Source: Synechococcus sp. NOUM97013 (GTDB lineage Bacteria; Cyanobacteriota; Cyanobacteriia; PCC-6307; Cyanobiaceae). Taken from it: DNA of 64,000 nt. Position 1 is the stretch's first letter. Every line of letters starts with the position of its first letter. Both the position numbers and the translations under genes were made by a program. The stretch spans positions 2,418,001 to 2,482,000 of the forward strand of contig NZ_CP047941.1 in NCBI RefSeq assembly GCF_014279815.1, written 5' to 3'. The notes under the pieces were generated by a model. It saw only the letters and a program-made list of their open reading frames with translations, was not told the DNA's origin and searched no databases. Below are positions 48,763-57,785 of this stretch, one piece after another.

Positions 48763-50061
48763 ATGGATTTTCAGCAGAGTCTGATCACCACGGTTCATGA
48801 CTACAGCCTTGGCAATCTCGATGCCATTGCCTTCAACAAAGAGCTCAAGCAGCGACCAACGGCTCTGCTGATTCCGTGCCTGATGGAGGAATTCAGTCGT
48901 CCGGCCCTGACGCTGATCCGCGACACCCTGGCGTCGCTCACCGAGCTGACATCCCTGGTGATCGCACTCTCGGCCGACAGTGCTGAGGATGTCGCGGAGG
49001 CGGAGCGCTTCTTCGCCGACATGCCCTTCCCAGTGCGCGTGCACTGGACCAACGGCCCCGCCGTGGGCGAGGTGCTGTCGTCCATGGCAAGTCTTGGGCT
49101 TGACCTAACCGGCCCTCCCGGCAAGGGCTGGGCTGTATGGCAAGGCCTGGGCGTCGCCTGCCAGGACGCTGAGGTCATCGGCCTGTTCGACGCCGACATC
49201 CGCACCTTCGGATCGGGCTATCCCGAACGGATGCTGCGGCCGTTGCTGGACCCCTCCCACGGCATGGCCTACGTGAAGGCCTTTTACAGCCGCCTCTCCC
49301 TGGAAACCCAGGCACTTCAAGGACGTGCCACACGCTTGTTTGTGGGACCGCTGCTGGCCAGTCTCGAGCAGATCTTCGGCCCACTCCCCTACCTGCGCTA
49401 CCTGCAGACCTTCCGTTATCCCCTCGCCGGGGAGTTCGCGTTCACCCGCGATCTGGCCATGAACCTGCGCATTCCCTCCGACTGGGGCCTGGAAATGGGA
49501 CTGCTGTCTGAGGTGTACCGCCACGTGGCACCCAGCCGCATCACCCAAGTGGATCTGGGCCTGTTTGACCACAAACACAAAGGGCTCGGCCAGAAGCCCA
49601 ATGAGGGCCTGCAACGCATGGCCAGCGAGATCTTCTGCACGGTGCTTCGCAGCCTCATGGAGCATGAGGGTTGCGTGGTCTCCATGGATCAGCTCCCGAC
49701 CCTCGAAGTGCTCTACCGACGCGTCGGAGAAGATCGCGTGCGCCAGTTCGGTCTGGACTCCGCCATCAATCGACTCCCCTATGACCGCCATGGAGAGGAA
49801 CTCGCTGTTCACCGATTCGCCGATCTGCTGCGACCTGGTCTCGCCTCCTTGATGGAATCCCCCATCGCCCATCAGCTACCGAGCTGGTCGCGCCTGAACA
49901 GCTGCAATCCTTCCTTCGCAGACGACCTGGCGCAGGCCGGACAAGCTGATCGTTCCACTTACAGCACCACTACGGTGCGTCGACCGCGCAGACCCAACTG
50001 CGAGACCATCAGTCCTCGTCCGGCGCGCCCCAGCCGACCCTCCGCGCCCACAGCCGCCTGA
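48763..50061 (+). CDS. gpgS: Glucosyl-3-phosphoglycerate synthase
   Basis: 432 residues from ATG 48763 (MDFQQSLITTVHDY); the open frame upstream is antisense to the phosphorylase gene. Characteristic GpgS stretches are ALLIPCLMEEFSRPAL near residue 28, the DxD-like VIGLFDADIRTFGSGYPERM near 140, the helix YPLAGEFAFTRDLAMNLRIPSDW and FDHKHKGLGQ near 268. It transfers glucose from an NDP-glucose to 3-phosphoglycerate. The last ~30 residues (TVRRPRRPNC onward) look like a tail beyond the usual end. About 70 bases separate it from the phosphorylase start, holding both promoters. Confidence 0.88.
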   Translation: MDFQQSLITTVHDYSLGNLDAIAFNKELKQRPTALLIPCLMEEFSRPALTLIRDTLASLTELTSLVIALSADSAEDVAEAERFFADMPFPVRVHWTNGPAVGEVLSSMASLGLDLTGPPGKGWAVWQGLGVACQDAEVIGLFDADIRTFGSGYPERMLRPLLDPSHGMAYVKAFYSRLSLETQALQGRATRLFVGPLLASLEQIFGPLPYLRYLQTFRYPLAGEFAFTRDLAMNLRIPSDWGLEMGLLSEVYRHVAPSRITQVDLGLFDHKHKGLGQKPNEGLQRMASEIFCTVLRSLMEHEGCVVSMDQLPTLEVLYRRVGEDRVRQFGLDSAINRLPYDRHGEELAVHRFADLLRPGLASLMESPIAHQLPSWSRLNSCNPSFADDLAQAGQADRSTYSTTTVRRPRRPNCETISPRPARPSRPSAPTAA

Positions 50062-50224
50062 ATCGCCATCATCCAAGTCGTCGATGCATGCAGCAATCGC
50101 TACACAAATCGAGCATTTGGTATCAACAGGGAAAATCAATTCCAATTCAATGCTGATTCGGTGACCAATCAGACATTGACCTTGCTGCGGGCTCGCAACA
50201 TTGGGAACATTATTTTTGACTCCA

Positions 50225-50464
50225 ATGCTTGAGTGCGTATATCGCAACGACACCAACCGGATGGTGATCGTGAAGCTGATCGGCGATCAACACTTCTATC
50301 GAGAAAAGGTGGTCATGCCAATGGAGGTGTTCTGGTTCGAAGCGCCGGAACAAGCGCGTCTTGAGATCTGGCAGATGTCGGCCCAGGGGCAGATGCTGCA
50401 TGTGCGTGCTGATATCACCGACTACGTTCATGTGGAAGAGACGGCAGCAGCGAAGAGTGCCTGA
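50225..50464 (+). CDS. DUF1830 family small protein
   Basis: 79 residues from ATG 50225 (MLECVYRNDTNRMVIVKLIG); eight more residues are open upstream. The CxYRN and VFWFEAPEQARLEIW elements match the cyanobacterial DUF1830 family, whose function is unknown. It ends convergent with urtE and is preceded by a 163-base gap with no other feature. Confidence 0.75.
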   Translation: MLECVYRNDTNRMVIVKLIGDQHFYREKVVMPMEVFWFEAPEQARLEIWQMSAQGQMLHVRADITDYVHVEETAAAKSA

Positions 50465-50559
50465 ACTGCACCGGCTAGGGCTGGCCTGACAGAAGACCTG
50501 CACAGACCGAGCAGACCCGGTGGGTCCAACTCGGCCTTGAACACAGCATGGTCCTCAGC

Positions 50560-51270
50560 TCAGACACTGAGAAACGCATCCACCACCGACTGACTGAGCT
50601 CACTGGTGGGGCCACTCGCAACGATTCCGCCCCGCTGCATGGCGTAATAACGATCGGCTTGTCGAACGAAATGAAGGTGTTGTTCCACCAACAGAACACC
50701 GATCCCCGTCTCAGCAATGATCCGCCGCACCGCCGCCTCGATGTCCTGGACAATGTTGGGCTGAATGCCCTCCGTGGGTTCATCCAGTAACAGCAGCTTT
50801 GGCTTGCCGAGCAGAGCGCGAGCGATGGCCAGTTGCTGCTGTTGACCGCCACTCAAGTCACCGCCCTTACGTGGGAGGAACTCCTGCAAGACAGGAAATA
50901 GCTCATACACGATGGGATCAATCCGGCGATTGCGACCCAGGCCACCGGGCAGCGCCTCCATCCCCAGCAGCAGGTTTTCCTCGACCGTGAGTTGAGGAAT
51001 AATTTCACGGCCCTGAGGGACATAGCCCAAGCCGGCCCGGGCCCGTTGATGGGGAGCCGCACGATCCAGTCCCCTGCCATCGAAACTGATCTGTCCGCTG
51101 CGCGGAGACAACAGGCCGATCAAGGACTTCAACAGGGTGGTCTTGCCCACACCATTGCGTCCGATCAGGCAGACCATCTCGCCAGCCTTCACCGTGAGAT
51201 CCACATCCCGAAGGATGTGACTCTCTCCATAAAAGGTGTTGAGGCCTCGGATCTCTAGAAGCGTCGTCAT
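50560..51270 (-). CDS. urtE: Urea ABC transporter, ATP-binding subunit UrtE
   Basis: 236 residues, LivF-like ATPase. Walker A GRNGVGKTTLL near residue 38, signature LSGGQQQQLAIARAL near 141 and Walker B LLLLDEPTEGIQP near 160. Last gene of the urt operon. The ATG overlaps the urtD stop by four bases. It powers high-affinity urea import with UrtD. Confidence 0.93.
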   Translation of the reverse strand: MTTLLEIRGLNTFYGESHILRDVDLTVKAGEMVCLIGRNGVGKTTLLKSLIGLLSPRSGQISFDGRGLDRAAPHQRARAGLGYVPQGREIIPQLTVEENLLLGMEALPGGLGRNRRIDPIVYELFPVLQEFLPRKGGDLSGGQQQQLAIARALLGKPKLLLLDEPTEGIQPNIVQDIEAAVRRIIAETGIGVLLVEQHLHFVRQADRYYAMQRGGIVASGPTSELSQSVVDAFLSV

Positions 51271-52022
51271 GCGTTGTCCTCCTCAGTGCTGCCGAGATAC
51301 ACATCAATCACGCGTTGATCGGCCTGAACCTGATCCATGGTTCCCTCACAGAGCACATGGCCCTGATGCAGGACCGTGACCGGACTCTCAAGGCGCCGGA
51401 TGAATTCCATGTCGTGTTCGATCACCAGCACGGTGTGATCGCCGGCCAGAGACTTGAGCAGATCCGCGGTGAGGTCCGTCTCCTCATCCGTCAGGCCTGC
51501 AACCGGCTCATCCACCAGCAACAAGTCAGGGTCCTGACCGACAAGCATCGCAATCTCCAACCACTGCTTCTGTCCATGGGACAGGGAGCCGGCCTTCCAG
51601 TCGGCACGGGATTGCAGATTGACGATGCCCATCAAGTGATGAACACGGTCCCGCTGCTCAGCACTGAGGCCTCCGAACAACAAAGGCCAGGGTTGCTTGG
51701 GTCGACTCACCGCCAGGGCAAGGTTCTCCTGGACCGTGAGCTTTTCAAACACCCGCGGGCTCTGAAACTTGCGACCGATCCCCAAGCGTGCGATGCGGTG
51801 CTCGCTCGTGCCAAGCAGCGAGAGACCCTTGAACACCACGTCCCCTTGCGTTGGGGGCGTTTTGCCCGTGATCACATCCAAGAAGGTGGTCTTACCGGCT
51901 CCATTGGGTCCGATCACAGCCCGCAGCTCACCGGGCTGCAAGGAAAGATTGAGATCGCGAAGGGCCAAAAAGCCATCAAAGCTGACGGTGATCTGACGCA
52001 GTTCCAACAAGGCATGGCTCAT
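51267..52022 (-). CDS. urtD: Urea ABC transporter, ATP-binding subunit UrtD
   Basis: 251 residues, LivG-like ATPase with Walker A GPNGAGKTTFLD near residue 38, signature LSHGQKQWLEIAML near 148 and Walker B LLLVDEPVAGL near 168. ATGA overlap with urtC before and urtE after. The order urtA-B-C-D-E separates urea systems from branched-chain amino acid systems. Confidence 0.93.
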   Translation of the reverse strand: MSHALLELRQITVSFDGFLALRDLNLSLQPGELRAVIGPNGAGKTTFLDVITGKTPPTQGDVVFKGLSLLGTSEHRIARLGIGRKFQSPRVFEKLTVQENLALAVSRPKQPWPLLFGGLSAEQRDRVHHLMGIVNLQSRADWKAGSLSHGQKQWLEIAMLVGQDPDLLLVDEPVAGLTDEETDLTADLLKSLAGDHTVLVIEHDMEFIRRLESPVTVLHQGHVLCEGTMDQVQADQRVIDVYLGSTEEDNA

Positions 52023-53281
52023 GGCTGCACCTCCTCCTGACCTTCAAATTCGAGTTGCGGGTACGTCCCACTACGACGCACGATCCCAAGGCTGTTAAGG
52101 GACTGACCACGCCGCACCAGCGCGATGCCAAGACGATTCGTCACCGTGGAAGCAAAGCTTGTATCGATCAGCGCATTGCCCCAGGCAATCAATTGATTGC
52201 CCAATTGATTGAGCAAGGAACCCACACGGTTGAACGCATTGCCAGGCCCATCACCACGGAACCACCCGATCACACCTTCCGGCAGAACCGTCACCACCAG
52301 GATGAACAATCCACCCTGAACGAACAGCCAGCCCTGCGGATACACCTCACTCACCAGACTCTGGGCGTAGTTGATCACCACAGCACCGAGAATCGCGCCC
52401 ACCAAGGTGCCGCGTCCGCCGACCGCCACCCAGATCACCATGTCAATCGACATCGGCACCTCCATGAACTGCGGGGAGGCGCTACCGGATTGAACGGTGT
52501 AGAGAGCTCCACCTATGCCCGCCAGGGCACCGGCCACACCAAACACGATCGTCTTGAAGAACGTGGGGTTGAAACCAGCAAAGCGCAGACGCGGTTCGTC
52601 ATCACGGATGGCGATCAACACATCACCAAAGCGACCGCGCACCACCCAGCGGAGGAAGGCCCACACCCCAATCACCAACACGGCGGTGACCCAGAAGAAC
52701 CACCGCTGCATCAATTCAGACCCGACGTACTGACCGAACAATTTGGTTGCCGGTGTCTGCAACCCGTTGGTGCCGTTGATCAGTTTCTGCTGGCCATTGA
52801 AGAAGTTGTAAAAGACGAGCAGAGCTGCCTGAGTCAGGATCGAGAAATAGACCCCCTTGATCCGGTTGCGGAACACCAGACCACCCAAAACGGCTGCGAG
52901 AAGTCCGGGGACCAGCCAGATGGCCACCAAGGTGAACCATGGCGAAGCGAAGGGGTGCCAGAAGAACGGCAACTCACTGACGCCGTAAAGACTGAAAAAT
53001 TCGGGAATTCCATTGAGAAGATCGCCAGCGCTGCTGAGCTGCAGATACATGGCAGCCGCATAACCACCCAACGCGAAGAAAATTCCCTGACCAAGACTGA
53101 GCAGGCCCGTAAAGCCCCAGATCAGATCGATGCCGAGAGCCACGATCGCTAAAGCCAGAAAACGACCCAGCAGATTCAGCCTGAACTCCGACAGCACAGC
53201 AGGGGCCGCCACGATTGCGGCAATGATCACCACCCAAAGCAGAAGCTGACGCCAACGGCTCTGTTGAAGGAACTGGAACAT
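52019..53281 (-). CDS. urtC: Urea ABC transporter, permease subunit UrtC
   Basis: 420 residues, LivM-like membrane permease with about nine helices (LLLWVVIIAAIVAAPAVL, GLLSLGQGIFFALGGYAA, GVAGALAGIGGALY and VAVGGRGTLVGAILGAVV). It ends with an extra soluble stretch of about 75 residues (GNAFNRVGSLLNQLGNQL onward) rich in Asn and Leu, longer than usual. Four bases separate its start from the urtB stop. It forms the channel with UrtB. Confidence 0.93.
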   Translation of the reverse strand: MFQFLQQSRWRQLLLWVVIIAAIVAAPAVLSEFRLNLLGRFLALAIVALGIDLIWGFTGLLSLGQGIFFALGGYAAAMYLQLSSAGDLLNGIPEFFSLYGVSELPFFWHPFASPWFTLVAIWLVPGLLAAVLGGLVFRNRIKGVYFSILTQAALLVFYNFFNGQQKLINGTNGLQTPATKLFGQYVGSELMQRWFFWVTAVLVIGVWAFLRWVVRGRFGDVLIAIRDDEPRLRFAGFNPTFFKTIVFGVAGALAGIGGALYTVQSGSASPQFMEVPMSIDMVIWVAVGGRGTLVGAILGAVVINYAQSLVSEVYPQGWLFVQGGLFILVVTVLPEGVIGWFRGDGPGNAFNRVGSLLNQLGNQLIAWGNALIDTSFASTVTNRLGIALVRRGQSLNSLGIVRRSGTYPQLEFEGQEEVQP

Positions 53282-53285
53282 CGGA

Positions 53286-54440
53286 TCAGGCCTCCACCAT
53301 GCGTCCCTTTTGCGGGAACATTCCCGCAGGACGGAACTGCAAGAACACCACGATCAGAGCGAAGATCATCACTTGGGCCATGCTGGTGGTGGCAAAGAAG
53401 GTCACCGCACCGGCCAGCGGGGTAGGCATGTCAGGCCAGAGCGTGAGCAGGCGGCCAGCCCCGATCAGATCGGTGAGCCAACCGATGGCGAAGGAGGCGA
53501 GCACCGTGCCGAACAGATTGCCGACACCGCCAAGCACCACAACCATGAAACAGCCCACGATGTAGGAGTTGCCGACATTGGGGCCCACGGACCCCAGCAG
53601 GGAAACAGCCACACCGGCCACACCGGCCAAGCCTGAGCCGATGCCGAAAGTCAAAACATCAACCGTGTCGGTCGCAATCCCCAAACAGTCACTCATGGAT
53701 CGGTTCTGAGTCACGGCGCGAATGCGCATGCCCCAGGCACTGCGGTTGAGGAACCACGTGACGCCAACCACCGCCACCAGCGTGACCACAATGATCACCA
53801 AACGCGGCACCGGGACGGTCATACCAAGCAGGTCGATGCCGCCACGCATCCACTGCGGGGCAGTGACATCCACATTGCGGGAATCAGGCTTGGCCAGTCG
53901 GCTGATCCACGAGCCCAGGCCATTCGCCAACAGAACGCCGAACAGGGCTGCGACGCCCCAGCTCCCGGCACGAACCAGCCGTGAGCGCGGACCATTCAAC
54001 CAACGATCCGGGAGAAATAACGGCAGACCGAAGCCCAGCACCAGCGCAAGAATCAAGCCCGACGCATTGGCCATCGGGACACTGCGCACGAACTGCTGAA
54101 GGATCAAACTCACACCCCAGGTCGCCAGCAATGTCTCCAAAGGATTGCCGTAAAGACGACGAATCACCGTGCGTTCCAACAACACACCAACGACGCCACT
54201 GACAACAAACGCGATCGGAATCGCCACCAGCACGTAGAGGTTGTAGACGGATGCCAACGCTGGCTGCTTGAAAATCATCTGCACCACGAAGGTGGTGTAG
54301 GCCCCCAGCATGATCAGCTCACCGTGGGCGAGGTTGATCACACCCATCAAGCCAAAAACAATCGCCAATCCAAGGGCGGCCATCAGCAGCACTGAGCCGA
54401 TGGCCACTCCGTTGAACAGACTTTCAAAAAGCAATTGCAC
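53286..54440 (-). CDS. urtB: Urea ABC transporter, permease subunit UrtB
   Basis: 384 residues, LivH-like permease. The signature GLMGVINLAHGELIMLGAYTTF near residue 30 and VVLGGVGNLFGTVLASFAIG near 300 are present. It has eight to nine helices. A terminator-like hairpin lies between this gene and urtA upstream. Confidence 0.93.
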   Translation of the reverse strand: MQLLFESLFNGVAIGSVLLMAALGLAIVFGLMGVINLAHGELIMLGAYTTFVVQMIFKQPALASVYNLYVLVAIPIAFVVSGVVGVLLERTVIRRLYGNPLETLLATWGVSLILQQFVRSVPMANASGLILALVLGFGLPLFLPDRWLNGPRSRLVRAGSWGVAALFGVLLANGLGSWISRLAKPDSRNVDVTAPQWMRGGIDLLGMTVPVPRLVIIVVTLVAVVGVTWFLNRSAWGMRIRAVTQNRSMSDCLGIATDTVDVLTFGIGSGLAGVAGVAVSLLGSVGPNVGNSYIVGCFMVVVLGGVGNLFGTVLASFAIGWLTDLIGAGRLLTLWPDMPTPLAGAVTFFATTSMAQVMIFALIVVFLQFRPAGMFPQKGRMVEA

Positions 54441-54476
54441 GACTGTCTGAAACGAAGCGTTCAGGAAAACAACAAA

Positions 54477-54502
54477 AGAGGAGCCCGAAAACGAGCTCCT
54501 CT
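54477..54502 (-). terminator. Intercistronic hairpin between urtA and urtB
   Basis: 8-bp stem AGAGGAGC / GCTCCTCT (54477-54484 with 54495-54502), ten-base loop, followed on the minus strand by TTTGTTGTTTTC. Downstream of the urtA stop, it would cut most transcripts after urtA and let a minority continue to urtBCDE, giving excess binding protein. Confidence 0.75.
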
Positions 54503-54532
54503 GCGAAAAAAGATCAGGCTTTGATCAGAAGA

Positions 54533-55843
54533 TCAGAGCTTGTACTTGCCGCCCTTGGAGGCATCGGTCCAGTCGCAGGCGAAGCCGGTGGAATCCGGGT
54601 GGATCTGGTTCCAGGCCTGGGGAGCGATGGGGCCATCGGTCTCCTCGAGAATGGCGAACTGACCATCCTTGGTGATCTGACCGATGCGCACGGTCTGAGA
54701 CAGGTGGTGATTCGGCATCACAGTGACCTTGCCCTGAGGCGCATCAAATTCGATACCGACGAGAGCTTCACGCACCTTGTCGTTGTCGAAGCTGTTGGCC
54801 TTCTCAACAGCGGCTTTCCAGAGATAAACCATGTTGTAGGCAGACTCCTGAGGGTCAGCCACCTGACGGTCTTCGCCGTACTTGGCCTTGAAGTCAGCAG
54901 CGAACTTCTTGGAAGCAGGCGTGTCGATCGACATCATGTAGTTCCAAGCGCCGTAGTGGCCCTCGAGGAACTCAGGTCCAATCGTGCTGATCTCTTCTTC
55001 CGCGATGGAGTAGCTCATCACGTAGTAGCCATTGGCAGGCGTGAGGCCGGCGTCCTGAATCTGCTTGAAGAAAGCGACGTTCTGGTCACCGTTCAGGGTG
55101 TTGATGATCACACCGCCATCGGGCAGAGCCTTTTTGATCTTGGCGATGATCGGAGCCACCTCGGTGTTACCCAGGGGCAGGTAGTCCTCGCCGACAACCT
55201 TGCCGCCCAGCTGCTCCACCTGAGATTTGGTGATGGTGTTGGACGTGCGGGGGAAGACGTAGTCCGAACCCACGAGGAAGAAGGGCTTGCCAGCAGCAGG
55301 CGACTTCTCATACATGAACTTGGTGGCAGGCTCCGACTGCTGGTTCGGAGTCGCACCGGTGTAGAAGATGTTGTTGGAGCACTCCTGACCCTCGTACTGA
55401 ATCGGGTAGTAGAGGAAAGCGTCCTTGGACTCGTAAACCGGCAGCATTTCCTTGCGGCTGGCGGAGGTCCAACCACCGAAGACCACGGGCACGTTGTCCT
55501 GGTCAATCAGCTTTTTGGACTTCTCAGCGAAGGTGGGCCAGGAGGAAGCACCGTCTTCAACGATGGTTTCGATGGTGTATTTCTTGCCATCCACTTCAAC
55601 GCCACCGGCGGCGTTGATCTCTTCGATCGCCAACTCTTCGGTATCGACGAGCGTCTTCTCCGAGATCGCCATCGTGCCGGTCAGGGAGTGCAGGATGCCG
55701 ACGGTGACGGTGCAGTTTTCGCCATTGTCATCGCACTTGGCATTGGTGCTGGCCTTCTCACCACCGCCACAGGCGGTCACAGCCAGACCCAGCGACGTTG
55801 CGGCGAGGCCGGCAAACAAACGCTTTGAGAGAGAGGAGCTCAT
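54533..55843 (-). CDS. urtA: Urea ABC transporter, substrate-binding lipoprotein UrtA
   Basis: 436 residues. Signal peptide with lipobox GLAVTACGGG (Cys near residue 25). The mature protein is a LivJ-like binding protein: VTVGILHSLTGTMAISEKTLVD, VVFGGWTSASRKEMLPVYE, YYPIQYEGQECSNNIFYTGATPNQ and YGAWNYMMS. It is the first gene of the urt cluster and is preceded by ureG after 119 bases that include a NtcA-like motif. Confidence 0.95.
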   Translation of the reverse strand: MSSSLSKRLFAGLAATSLGLAVTACGGGEKASTNAKCDDNGENCTVTVGILHSLTGTMAISEKTLVDTEELAIEEINAAGGVEVDGKKYTIETIVEDGASSWPTFAEKSKKLIDQDNVPVVFGGWTSASRKEMLPVYESKDAFLYYPIQYEGQECSNNIFYTGATPNQQSEPATKFMYEKSPAAGKPFFLVGSDYVFPRTSNTITKSQVEQLGGKVVGEDYLPLGNTEVAPIIAKIKKALPDGGVIINTLNGDQNVAFFKQIQDAGLTPANGYYVMSYSIAEEEISTIGPEFLEGHYGAWNYMMSIDTPASKKFAADFKAKYGEDRQVADPQESAYNMVYLWKAAVEKANSFDNDKVREALVGIEFDAPQGKVTVMPNHHLSQTVRIGQITKDGQFAILEETDGPIAPQAWNQIHPDSTGFACDWTDASKGGKYKL

Positions 55844-55922
55844 GAAATGTGCAACACGGTGATGAACGGTCGTCTCACGACGAACGAACCATGACCATGC
55901 ACTTCAGACGCACCACGAGAAT

Positions 55923-55936
55923 GTATCAACTGGAAC
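55923..55936 (-). promoter_or_regulatory. NtcA-like site upstream of urtA
   Basis: GTA-N8-AAC at 55923-55936 (minus strand GTT-N8-TAC), one base from the GTAN8TAC consensus, about 80 bases before the urtA start. No good -10 follows at the expected 22-23 bases, so this is tentative. Confidence 0.35.
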
Positions 55937-55962
55937 ACTTCTGCCCTCCGGGTAGGCCGCGA

Positions 55963-56568
55963 TCAGGAATTGGGTAACTGTCGATACACAAACTCAACGA
56001 TGCGCTCCAGTCCCTCTCCGCTGTGGAGGTTGGCGAAGCACCAGGGACGCTCCCCGCGCATGGCCAGCGTGTCGCGCTCCATCACCGCCAGATCGGCGCC
56101 GACCAACGGGGCCAGATCAATCTTGTTGATCACCAGCAGATCCGATCGGGTGATACCAGGCCCGCCCTTGCGCGGAATCTTGTCGCCGGCCGCCACATCA
56201 ATCACGTAGATGCAGAGATCCACCAGTTCCGGACTGAAGCTGGCCGCGAGATTGTCACCGCCGCTTTCCACCAGCACCAGATCCAGCCCAGGGAACTGAT
56301 CCTCCAACTCGGCAACGGCTGCACGGTTGATCGAGCAGTCCTCACGAATCGCCGTGTGAGGGCAGCCACCCGTCTCCACCCCACGAATCCGCTCCGGCTC
56401 CAGAGCTCCAACACGGGTGAGGAACTGAGCGTCCTCATGCGTATAGATGTCGTTGGTGACCACAGCCAGCTGCAGGTGATCACGGAGGCGACGACAGAGG
56501 GCTTCAACCAGAGCCGTCTTCCCCGAACCCACCGGACCGGCCACCCCAAGACGCAGCTTGCTGCTCAT
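55963..56568 (-). CDS. ureG: Urease accessory GTPase UreG
   Basis: 201 residues. P-loop [14 protein letters not shown] near residue 11, then [14 protein letters not shown], the [15 protein letters not shown] motif near 101 and [16 protein letters not shown] near 144. It hydrolyses GTP during nickel delivery. The start shares a base with the ureF stop. Third in the ureE-F-G order. Confidence 0.95.
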   Translation of the reverse strand: MSSKLRLGVAGPVGSGKTALVEALCRRLRDHLQLAVVTNDIYTHEDAQFLTRVGALEPERIRGVETGGCPHTAIREDCSINRAAVAELEDQFPGLDLVLVESGGDNLAASFSPELVDLCIYVIDVAAGDKIPRKGGPGITRSDLLVINKIDLAPLVGADLAVMERDTLAMRGERPWCFANLHSGEGLERIVEFVYRQLPNS

Positions 56569-57236
56569 CAGCTTCGAAACAGGCGTGAATACAACTCAGC
56601 ATGGGCGAGCTGGGCCATCCCCGCACCCACGCCACCAGTCCAGAGCGTTTGGAGGTCACAGCGCAGCAACTGGTCGGCTTCACCCCGGATCAACGGCTGC
56701 AAGCGGTGCTGCAGCACCTGAGCCCGCGTCGGCCCCAGCGGCAGCAGCCGAACAGCGGCACTGAGCTGATTGGCAACCCAGCCGTAGAGATAACCCTCCA
56801 CCATCTCTTCCTGGGACACCTCCAACGCCAATGCCGCAGCAGCCCAGGCAGCCGGCCAGCTCAACGGCACCGCTTCAGGGAGGGGCCGGTCCATGTCAGC
56901 CAAAAGCTGCAACAAGGACTGGCCCATCTGACGCTGTTGCGCACGCAGCTCAGAGGCTTCACGGGTGGCAAGCAACCAGCCGTCCAGGTCGATCAAACGC
57001 TCCTTCGCCGCAGCCTCACCTGCCGACCAGGCCGCAAGCTCGCGTGCCAGAGACGGAAGCGCTGCAGCCTCCAACCGCAACGCACCGCGCTGCAGTTCAG
57101 CCTCCAGCCAACCCTGCAACTGAAAATCATCCGCAATCGCCCCCGACTGAATCAACACCTCCAGCCCCTCGGAGTAACTGAAAGCACCCACCGGAAGGGC
57201 AGGACTCACCAGCTGGAGCAAGGACAGCGACGTCAT
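56568..57236 (-). CDS. ureF: Urease accessory protein UreF
   Basis: 222 residues, all-helical. The N-terminal [20 protein letters not shown] is the family signature and the C-terminal [18 protein letters not shown] is also typical. UreF bridges UreD-urease and UreG. Its start overlaps the ureE stop by four bases (ATGA). Confidence 0.93.
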   Translation of the reverse strand: MTSLSLLQLVSPALPVGAFSYSEGLEVLIQSGAIADDFQLQGWLEAELQRGALRLEAAALPSLARELAAWSAGEAAAKERLIDLDGWLLATREASELRAQQRQMGQSLLQLLADMDRPLPEAVPLSWPAAWAAAALALEVSQEEMVEGYLYGWVANQLSAAVRLLPLGPTRAQVLQHRLQPLIRGEADQLLRCDLQTLWTGGVGAGMAQLAHAELYSRLFRS

Positions 57237-57685
57237 CCGTGGGAATGCTCCGCATAGGCACCACTCTCAGGAGCAAACGGCTGGCAGCAGCGGCTCACCC
57301 GCAGCCCCCGACTCTCGAGCATGCCGGCCAGCACAGAGTCGTCTGGCAACAGCAGCTGTCGCTCATGCAGCTCGAGAGCCACGTGGCGATTGCCCAGGTG
57401 ATAAGCCGCCTGCAGCAATTCCAGGGCAGAACCCGCTTCCACCCGCAATAACGCTTCCGGTGCGGCGGCAATCTCAACGCGCACGGAGCCAGCCTGATCG
57501 GTCAGGCAATCCCCGGGCTTCAAAGCACCATGCCTCGGCAGCTGCAGCAACACCTCGCGACCGCAAGCCGTCTGACGTCGTCCCCGCAGCACGGTGCGCT
57601 CATCGGCCGTCAGTGGCAGCCGCAAACCAGCCATCGCCCCGTCTCGCTCACAACGCTGCACCAACACGATCACCGTGTCATTCAC
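57233..57685 (-). CDS. ureE: Urease nickel metallochaperone UreE
   Basis: 150 residues from GTG 57685. GGAGGG six bases upstream supports this over the TTG at 57757. The N-terminal beta domain (NDTVIVLVQRCERDG, LPLTADERTVLRGRR) and ferredoxin-like C-terminal domain (LLQAAYHLGNRHVALELHERQL) fit UreE. The end is short (EHSHG), without a His-rich tail. It begins the ureEFG half of the urea block and is divergent from ureD across the NtcA-like motif. Confidence 0.9.
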   Translation of the reverse strand: MNDTVIVLVQRCERDGAMAGLRLPLTADERTVLRGRRQTACGREVLLQLPRHGALKPGDCLTDQAGSVRVEIAAAPEALLRVEAGSALELLQAAYHLGNRHVALELHERQLLLPDDSVLAGMLESRGLRVSRCCQPFAPESGAYAEHSHG

Positions 57686-57736
57686 AAGCACCCTCCAGCC
57701 TGCGGAAAGCCTGCCCAGCGATGTCCTCGCGTTTTG

Positions 57737-57750
57737 GTGCGCATTGCTAC
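57737..57750. promoter_or_regulatory. NtcA-like site between ureE and ureD
   Basis: GTG-N8-TAC at 57737-57750, one base from consensus, lying between the two divergent urease transcripts. It is followed by AAAAC, so the stretch TTGCTACAAAAC (57745-57756) is repeated exactly at the second site (61957-61968). It is 51 bases upstream of the ureE GTG and 35 upstream of the ureD ATG; that is close for a ureD promoter, and no clear -10 was found. Confidence 0.5.
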
Positions 57751-57785
57751 AAAACAATCGGTCATTGACATCCGAGCCTTCTCCA

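Noticed and set aside
54521-55828. Long plus-strand frame opposite urtA
   Set aside because: Antisense of a clear lipoprotein and repetitive Val/Leu/Gly composition; not a second gene.
57594-57785. Extended N terminus of UreD
   Set aside because: The stretch is antisense to ureE and unlike other UreD proteins; ATG 57786 begins the recognised domain.
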